10,248 nt of DNA, taken from an uncultured Verrucomicrobia subdivision 3 bacterium (lineage in GTDB: Bacteria > Verrucomicrobiota > Verrucomicrobiae > Limisphaerales > CAMLLE01). Below, one piece after another: positions 7,448 through 10,248 of the stretch; the first letter of the stretch is position 1; each line of letters starts with the position of its first letter. The DNA lies in contig CAMLLE010000062.1 in NCBI GenBank assembly GCA_946480555.1, positions 1 through 10,248 of the forward strand. The letters run 5' to 3'. The notes beneath the pieces are model-generated. The model did not search any database. It had not been told where the DNA came from and worked only from the letters and a program-made list of their open reading frames with translations. Both the position numbers and the translations under genes were made by a program.

Positions 7448-8467
7448 TCAATAGGTGATCAGATCGACCAGCTTCGCGCCACGCGTGGTCAGCTCCCAGC
7501 GGCCGCCGCGTTGCACCACGAGCTTTCGGCAGGGGTTCCGCTTGTATTCGGCGGCATTCACGGAAATCAGGTGAACCTTGCTTTTGCTCTTCAACTCGGA
7601 AGCGGCGCGGGGAATGACCTGGAACGGCAGGCCATTGTAATTCAACACCAGCTCGTATCCCGCGATTCCATTGGTGGCGGCCACGGGATTCGATTGAATC
7701 AACGCTCGATAGCGTTTCAACCAGGGGAAGTCCGTGCGGCGCACCGCCACGCGGCAAAGTTCCGTCTGGTCTGCGATGAAACCGGCCAGGTTCAGACGGC
7801 CTTTCTGCTCAGCCTGAAAAATCAGCCGGGGATCAATCCCAAGCATGTTCTGCCCGTTCCAATTGCCGTGATCGTTGCGCTCACCGGTCCCTTGCTTTTT
7901 GAACCAGGTGGCGAACTGATCGTTGATGATCAGGTTCAATTCGAAATGAACGTGGGCGCGATCCTTGGAAATTCCCTGGCGCGTGTTCGAGGTGCGTCCC
8001 ATCGTGGCGATCGCTTCACCGGCTTTGACCGGCTGGCCGGCCTTCAATCCCGGCGTCGTCTTGCTCAGATGCGCGTAGAGCGAGTAGATCTCGATTCCGT
8101 CAACGTTGTGACGCAGCACGACGTAGATTCCGTAGTTCGAAAGCGCAGACCGGCGGTTGATGTAAACCACCGTGCCGTCGGCGGTCGCGAGTACCGGATC
8201 GGTCGGCTCGCTTCGCTTGTCACGTTGCAGGCAGCGAATATCGAGCCCTTCGTGCATCTGCCAGCCGTCGCTGCGAACGCATCCGAAACATCCGCTGGTC
8301 CAAGTCTTGCCGACGGTTTCGACGAAAAACCTGGCTTCATTGCCGGGTTCGAATATGGCCCGATTGGCGGTTGGCAGCTGAAAAGGCTGTTGAGCGGCAA
8401 CGGTGGCCGCGCAGCAGATGAGACCGAGGATCGCGGCACGGAAGCGGACGAGGCGGACGTTTACCAT
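7448..8467 (-). CDS. M23 (LytM/lysostaphin-type) metallopeptidase, exported
   Basis: The 339-residue protein starts with a signal peptide (residues 1 to about 26, ending VAAQ). The M23 domain spans about 70-180 and keeps its motifs: HEGLD gives zinc ligands H72 and D76, YAHL gives H133, and AHVHF gives H172 and H174. It also has the conserved MGRTSNT turn (156-162) and the GKxxxYINRR-like strand region (98-106). Enzymes of this type cut peptidoglycan cross-bridges or stem peptides in the periplasm; no SH3b or LysM domain is visible. Residues about 200-339 are an extension I do not recognise. Three of the seven Cys (C60, C63, C79) cluster near the active-site edge and could form disulfides. 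The ATG at 8467 overlaps the stop of the upstream lipoprotein gene by 7 nt (ATGGTAA), which indicates translational coupling. Active-site residues are complete, so activity is expected. Confidence 0.9.
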   Translation of the reverse strand: MVNVRLVRFRAAILGLICCAATVAAQQPFQLPTANRAIFEPGNEARFFVETVGKTWTSGCFGCVRSDGWQMHEGLDIRCLQRDKRSEPTDPVLATADGTVVYINRRSALSNYGIYVVLRHNVDGIEIYSLYAHLSKTTPGLKAGQPVKAGEAIATMGRTSNTRQGISKDRAHVHFELNLIINDQFATWFKKQGTGERNDHGNWNGQNMLGIDPRLIFQAEQKGRLNLAGFIADQTELCRVAVRRTDFPWLKRYRALIQSNPVAATNGIAGYELVLNYNGLPFQVIPRAASELKSKSKVHLISVNAAEYKRNPCRKLVVQRGGRWELTTRGAKLVDLITY

Positions 8468-8997
8468 TTCGATTTCTTTGCGACTTGTTTGGCGACGTTG
8501 TTCAGGCCGAGCACAACTTCGTCGGCCTCCTCGCGCGTAGCATCCGGGGTGAAACGCAGGACGCCATTCGGAATGCGCTTGCGAATGGTCGGCGCGCCTA
8601 GCCAGCGGGCTTCGTCGTTCTCGCCACCGAACGTGCTGAAGATGGCGATGTGTTTTCCTGGATTCGCGGTGGTGTATTGCTCCAGCAACCAGGTTCCGCG
8701 CTCGGTGAACTTCAATTCGAGTGACCAGCCGTCCTTGTCCTCCACCACCGCCGCGCTGGCAATTTCACTTTCCGTCAGGAACGGCGAGCGATCCACGGTC
8801 ACCACGAGCGGTTTGTCGCGGAAGACCGAGACCGTCCGTGCGAAGATTGAGCTGTCGGGGATGACTTCCAAATGGAGCTTGAGCGTCGAGACCTGCTTCT
8901 CCCTTTTCTCTTCGGGCGAGCTTTTGCAGCCTGCAAAAAGCGCGAGCGCAATACAGCCAATCAAATAGAGATTGAATCGGGTCCGCCCAATTATCAT
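8461..8997 (-). CDS. Lipoprotein with a SecD P1-head-like domain
   Basis: From the ATG at 8997 the product has 178 residues: a short basic start (GRTRF), a hydrophobic stretch and the lipobox LFAGC, whose Cys would be residue 24. The frame is open upstream to 9063, but that would overlap the divergent small gene, and the ATG at 8997 has a GGCGG about 6 nt ahead. After the lipid-anchored, charged linker (CKSSPEEKREK), the body contains GWSLELKFTERGTWLLEQYTT... GKHIAIF and LGAPTIRKRIPNG. This pattern recalls the SecD/SecDF periplasmic P1 head (VxLxFxxxGAxKFxxLT, GKxLAIVLD, SAPxIxxxI). It is followed by FTPDATREEADEVVLGLNNVA. The resemblance is by eye. No SecD membrane helices are present, so it is not a translocase. 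It forms a two-gene operon with the M23 peptidase. Function is unknown; an envelope role is inferred. Confidence 0.78.
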   Translation of the reverse strand: MIIGRTRFNLYLIGCIALALFAGCKSSPEEKREKQVSTLKLHLEVIPDSSIFARTVSVFRDKPLVVTVDRSPFLTESEIASAAVVEDKDGWSLELKFTERGTWLLEQYTTANPGKHIAIFSTFGGENDEARWLGAPTIRKRIPNGVLRFTPDATREEADEVVLGLNNVAKQVAKKSKW

Positions 8998-9043
8998 AGT
9001 GACCGCCAACAAACGCGAACGCATTGCCATTGTAAAGATTCTT
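8998..9043. promoter_or_regulatory. Short divergent intergenic region
   Basis: If the lipoprotein starts at 8997, only 46 bp separate it from the plus-strand small gene. Promoters for both directions must lie here or overlap the coding starts. The only AT-rich patch is 9029-9043 (TTGTAAAGATTCTT), a possible -10 region for the plus-strand gene that would give a very short or absent leader. No -35 box was identified. Confidence 0.3.
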
Positions 9044-9142
9044 ATGGGTAAACAGTACAACAAAGCCGAAAAACGGAAACGCCGCGACAGCTACAACAAA
9101 CGCAAGCGCGAGGCGGTCAAGGCCAAGATCAAGAAGGCCTGA
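9044..9142 (+). CDS. Very small, strongly basic conserved-type peptide (32 aa)
   Basis: An ATG at 9044 opens 32 codons ending TGA at 9140-9142. The product starts MGKQYNKAEKRKRRDSYNKR and has 10 Lys and 5 Arg against 3 acidic residues, a net charge near +12. Third codon positions are mostly G or C, as in the flanking genes, and a perfect intrinsic terminator follows 26 nt later. Both argue for a real gene. I recall similar MGKQYNK-plus-basic-tail peptides annotated as hypothetical proteins in other Verrucomicrobia; this is memory, not a search. The composition resembles small ribosomal proteins or RNA-binding tails, so an RNA-linked role is plausible but unproven. It diverges from the lipoprotein gene. 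No strong Shine-Dalgarno is visible (only GTAAAG about 6 nt ahead). Confidence 0.7.
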   Translation: MGKQYNKAEKRKRRDSYNKRKREAVKAKIKKA

Positions 9143-9152
9143 GTTCTTCTCA

Positions 9153-9173
9153 GTTTTTCTCGGTAAGAAAAAC
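9153..9173 (+). other. Alternative hairpin overlapping the terminator's left arm
   Basis: GTTTTTCT (9153-9160) can pair perfectly with AGAAAAAC (9166-9173) around a 5-nt loop. It uses the same A-run as the 9168-9195 terminator, so the full forms of the two structures exclude each other. The GC core of the terminator remains intact, so it is most likely a weak accessory fold and not a control switch. Confidence 0.4.
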
Positions 9174-9195
9174 CACCCGGCGACGGGTGGTTTTT
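9168..9195. terminator. Bidirectional rho-independent terminator
   Basis: A perfect 12-bp stem pairs AAAAACCACCCG (9168-9179) with CGGGTGGTTTTT (9184-9195) around GCGA. The T-run on the plus strand ends the small basic-peptide gene. The A-run on the left arm becomes a T-run on the minus strand and ends the KDPG aldolase gene, whose stop is at 9236. The two genes converge on it. Confidence 0.93.
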
Positions 9196-9235
9196 CGCTT
9201 TTGCGTGAAGTTGAAACCCGGTTTGGCGTTGGCGA

Positions 9236-9877
9236 CTAGCGCGCGCTCGCGGCTTTCACAAACTCCTGGGCACGGCGGGTCAGTTCTGGCCAGGCAGCAT
9301 CTGTCAGAATCTTCGCAGAAACCAGGGATGAACCTGCACCCACCGCCGCAACACCGGCCTTGAACCAGTCCGCGACGTTGCCGGCATCCACACCGCCGGT
9401 GGGGACGATGTTCAAATGGGGCAGGGGAGCTTTGAGCGCCTTGATGTAGTTTGGCCCGAGTGTGTCAGCGGGAAATATCTTGATGAAATCGGAACCTGCT
9501 TCGTGTGCCAGCTGTGCTTCTGTCGGTGTGTAGGATCCAAGCATGATCGGCTTCTGCGCGGCGGCGGCGATGGGGATCAACTCGCGGCGGCAGATCGGAC
9601 TCACGACGAACTGCGCACCGGCATCGATGGCCGCGCGGCATGTCTCGACATCCAGCACCGTGCCGACACCGATCAACGCGCGGTCTCCGAGTTTCTGGCT
9701 CGCTTCGCGAATCGCGGCAATGGCGTTCGGGGTGGTCATGGTGATTTCGATGGCGATCACGCCGCCCGCCAGCAGTGCTTCGGAAAGCGGAATGACCTGT
9801 TCCGCGTTTTGGGCACGGACCACGGCGATGATTCCGGGGGTTTTGAGGCGCGAAATGATTTCAGCTTTGGTTGGCAT
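9236..9877 (-). CDS. eda: 2-dehydro-3-deoxyphosphogluconate (KDPG/KHG) aldolase
   Basis: This class I aldolase cleaves 2-keto-3-deoxy-6-phosphogluconate to pyruvate and glyceraldehyde-3-phosphate, the last step of the Entner-Doudoroff and uronate (pectin) routes, in the cytoplasm. The 213 residues cover the usual full-length TIM barrel. The Schiff-base lysine is K133 in FIKIFPAD and the catalytic glutamate is E44 in IEITMTTP. The IGVGTVLD strand is at 69-76, SPICRRELI at 93-101 and the phosphate-binding PTGGV loop follows the lysine strand, with AVGAGSSLV after it. It is closer to the Thermotoga-type sequence (EITFT, VPTGGVN, EWFKAGV) than to E. coli Eda, which has LRT where this has MTT. The start at 9877 gives the standard N-terminus; no clear Shine-Dalgarno precedes it. 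It is a single gene between a repeat element and a shared terminator. Specificity for KDPG over KDPGal is not settled from sequence. Confidence 0.94.
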   Translation of the reverse strand: MPTKAEIISRLKTPGIIAVVRAQNAEQVIPLSEALLAGGVIAIEITMTTPNAIAAIREASQKLGDRALIGVGTVLDVETCRAAIDAGAQFVVSPICRRELIPIAAAAQKPIMLGSYTPTEAQLAHEAGSDFIKIFPADTLGPNYIKALKAPLPHLNIVPTGGVDAGNVADWFKAGVAAVGAGSSLVSAKILTDAAWPELTRRAQEFVKAASAR

Positions 9878-9964
9878 AGTTCAGATGCGCCGAAATTCTG
9901 GCGCGGCGACATTCAGCGGAAGGCAGTTCCGTTAGGCAAACAGAAAGTGGGAAGGGAGGGTTGA
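9878..9964. other. Upstream region of the KDPG aldolase gene
   Basis: These 87 bp must contain the leader and probably the promoter of the aldolase gene unless transcription starts inside the adjacent repeat element. Only a weak 5-bp stem (CGGAA/TTCCG near 9917-9932) was noticed. No promoter boxes or operator were recognised. Together with the element at 9965-10243, the stretch after 9877 contains no credible gene. Confidence 0.4.
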
Positions 9965-10243
9965 AGTTCCAAATTTCAAGTTCCAAGTTCCAAAGAAACT
10001 CCAATGATCGACATCCAATGCTCGCTTGAAGTGGAGGCATCCTGACAATGCCCCGAGTCACGATGCAGGAGGAGCGCGGCGTTTACGCCGCTTCAACGTG
10101 GGCAAATCCACGGGACCATCATTTCATACCCACTGCGCGTGCTCATGAAAGCGACCTGAAGGTCGCGCTCCCGCGGCGGCGTGAGAATGCGCGGGGCTGA
10201 AGCGTTTAAGCTTGGTCTTCTTTGGAACTTGGACTTTGGAACT
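9965..10243. repeat. MITE-like element bounded by inverted AGTTCCA heptads
   Basis: The left end has four heptads in perfect 7-bp register (9965-9992: AGTTCCA, AATTTCA, AGTTCCA, AGTTCCA). The right end has three in reverse orientation (10223-10243: AGTTCCA, AAGTCCA, AGTTCCA on the minus strand). A 16-bp perfect inverted repeat, TCCAAGTTCCAAAGAA, links 9982-9997 with 10218-10233. The inside is non-coding and carries a multi-stem palindrome. No transposase is encoded, so if mobile it would be non-autonomous. Heptads of this kind occur, in my recollection, in intergenic regions of Verrucomicrobia. Element boundaries beyond 10243 cannot be judged because the window ends at 10248. Confidence 0.6.
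10071..10171. repeat. Five-stem closed palindromic structure
   Basis: An outer stem GGAGC (10071-10075)/GCTCC (10167-10171) encloses four consecutive hairpins. They are GCGGCG-TTTA-CGCCGC (10076-10091), CGTGG/CCACG (10097-10112), TTTCAT/ATGAAA (10122-10150) and GCGACC-TGAA-GGTCGC (10151-10166). All stems are perfect. The first and last arms abut the outer stem with no spacer. The layout, an outer stem closing several hairpins, is that of the 1332-1383 element in an expanded form. It may act as DNA (transposition or recombination substrate) or as a folded RNA. Confidence 0.65.
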
Positions 10244-10248
10244 GTGAT

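Noticed and set aside
8390..8420. Possible lipobox in the M23 peptidase signal peptide (GLIC).
   Set aside because: The residues before the Cys do not fit the L-[AST]-[GA]-C pattern, and an AxA-type signal peptidase I site follows.
7511..8968. A 485-codon open frame on the plus strand across the M23 peptidase and lipoprotein genes.
   Set aside because: It lies antisense to two genes with clear motifs, its translation has no recognisable domain, and long antisense frames are expected in GC-rich coding DNA.
8998..9063. N-terminal extension of the lipoprotein (MLYCLPIRIF and later ATGs).
   Set aside because: It would overlap the divergent small gene and lengthen the signal peptide needlessly; the ATG at 8997 gives a standard lipoprotein signal.
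9861..10061. A 66-codon minus-strand frame containing EFLWNLELEIWNFN.
   Set aside because: The Trp/Leu/Asn-rich pattern is just the translation of the AGTTCCA heptad repeats, and the frame overlaps the aldolase start.
9965..10243. Short direct repeats that might suggest a CRISPR array.
   Set aside because: The repeats are 7-bp contiguous heptads with no unique spacers and no cas genes.

Overview
The window looks like a piece of a Verrucomicrobiota chromosome, probably from a Pedosphaera/Limisphaerales-type relative. This is inferred, not proven by a marker gene. The reasons are a GC-rich base composition by eye, a very large exported protein with autotransporter-associated beta-strand (PATR) repeats but no visible outer-membrane barrel, a C-terminal module of a kind I associate with verrucomicrobial exported proteins, a tiny basic peptide gene starting MGKQYNK, and intergenic AGTTCCA heptad repeats with GC-rich palindromes.

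Layout from left to right. Positions 1-1331 (minus strand) hold the first codons of a MoaD/ThiS-type sulfur carrier and, just upstream of it with a 4-nt gap, a threonine synthase (thrC). A perfect cloverleaf-like palindrome (1332-1383) abuts the outermost possible thrC start. Positions 1401-2917 (minus) hold an exported pectate-lyase-like protein with its terminator. Positions 2969-7093 (minus) hold the 1354-residue PATR protein with its own terminator. After a 354-bp gap come two overlapping minus-strand genes: a lipoprotein resembling the periplasmic P1 head of SecD (8461-8997) and an M23 metallopeptidase (7448-8467). Diverging from the lipoprotein is a 32-codon plus-strand gene (9044-9142). 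It converges on a KDPG aldolase gene (eda, 9236-9877, minus), and the two share a perfect bidirectional terminator (9168-9195). The right end is non-coding and holds a 279-bp element (9965-10243) with inverted AGTTCCA heptads at its ends and a multi-arm palindrome inside.

Functional picture. The pectate lyase and the KDPG aldolase sit at the first and last enzymatic stages of the pectin/uronate route (polygalacturonate to KDG, KDPG, then pyruvate plus glyceraldehyde-3-phosphate). The middle steps are not in this window. The PATR protein is probably a cell-surface or secreted structural protein. The lipoprotein/M23 pair is a small cell-envelope operon. thrC plus the sulfur carrier forms a metabolic operon that may link O-phosphohomoserine chemistry to protein-bound sulfur.

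The most unusual items are the five-stem closed palindrome inside the heptad-bounded element, the compact cloverleaf before thrC, the 32-residue basic peptide gene, and the thrC/sulfur-carrier coupling. No integrase, transposase, CRISPR array, tRNA or rRNA was seen.
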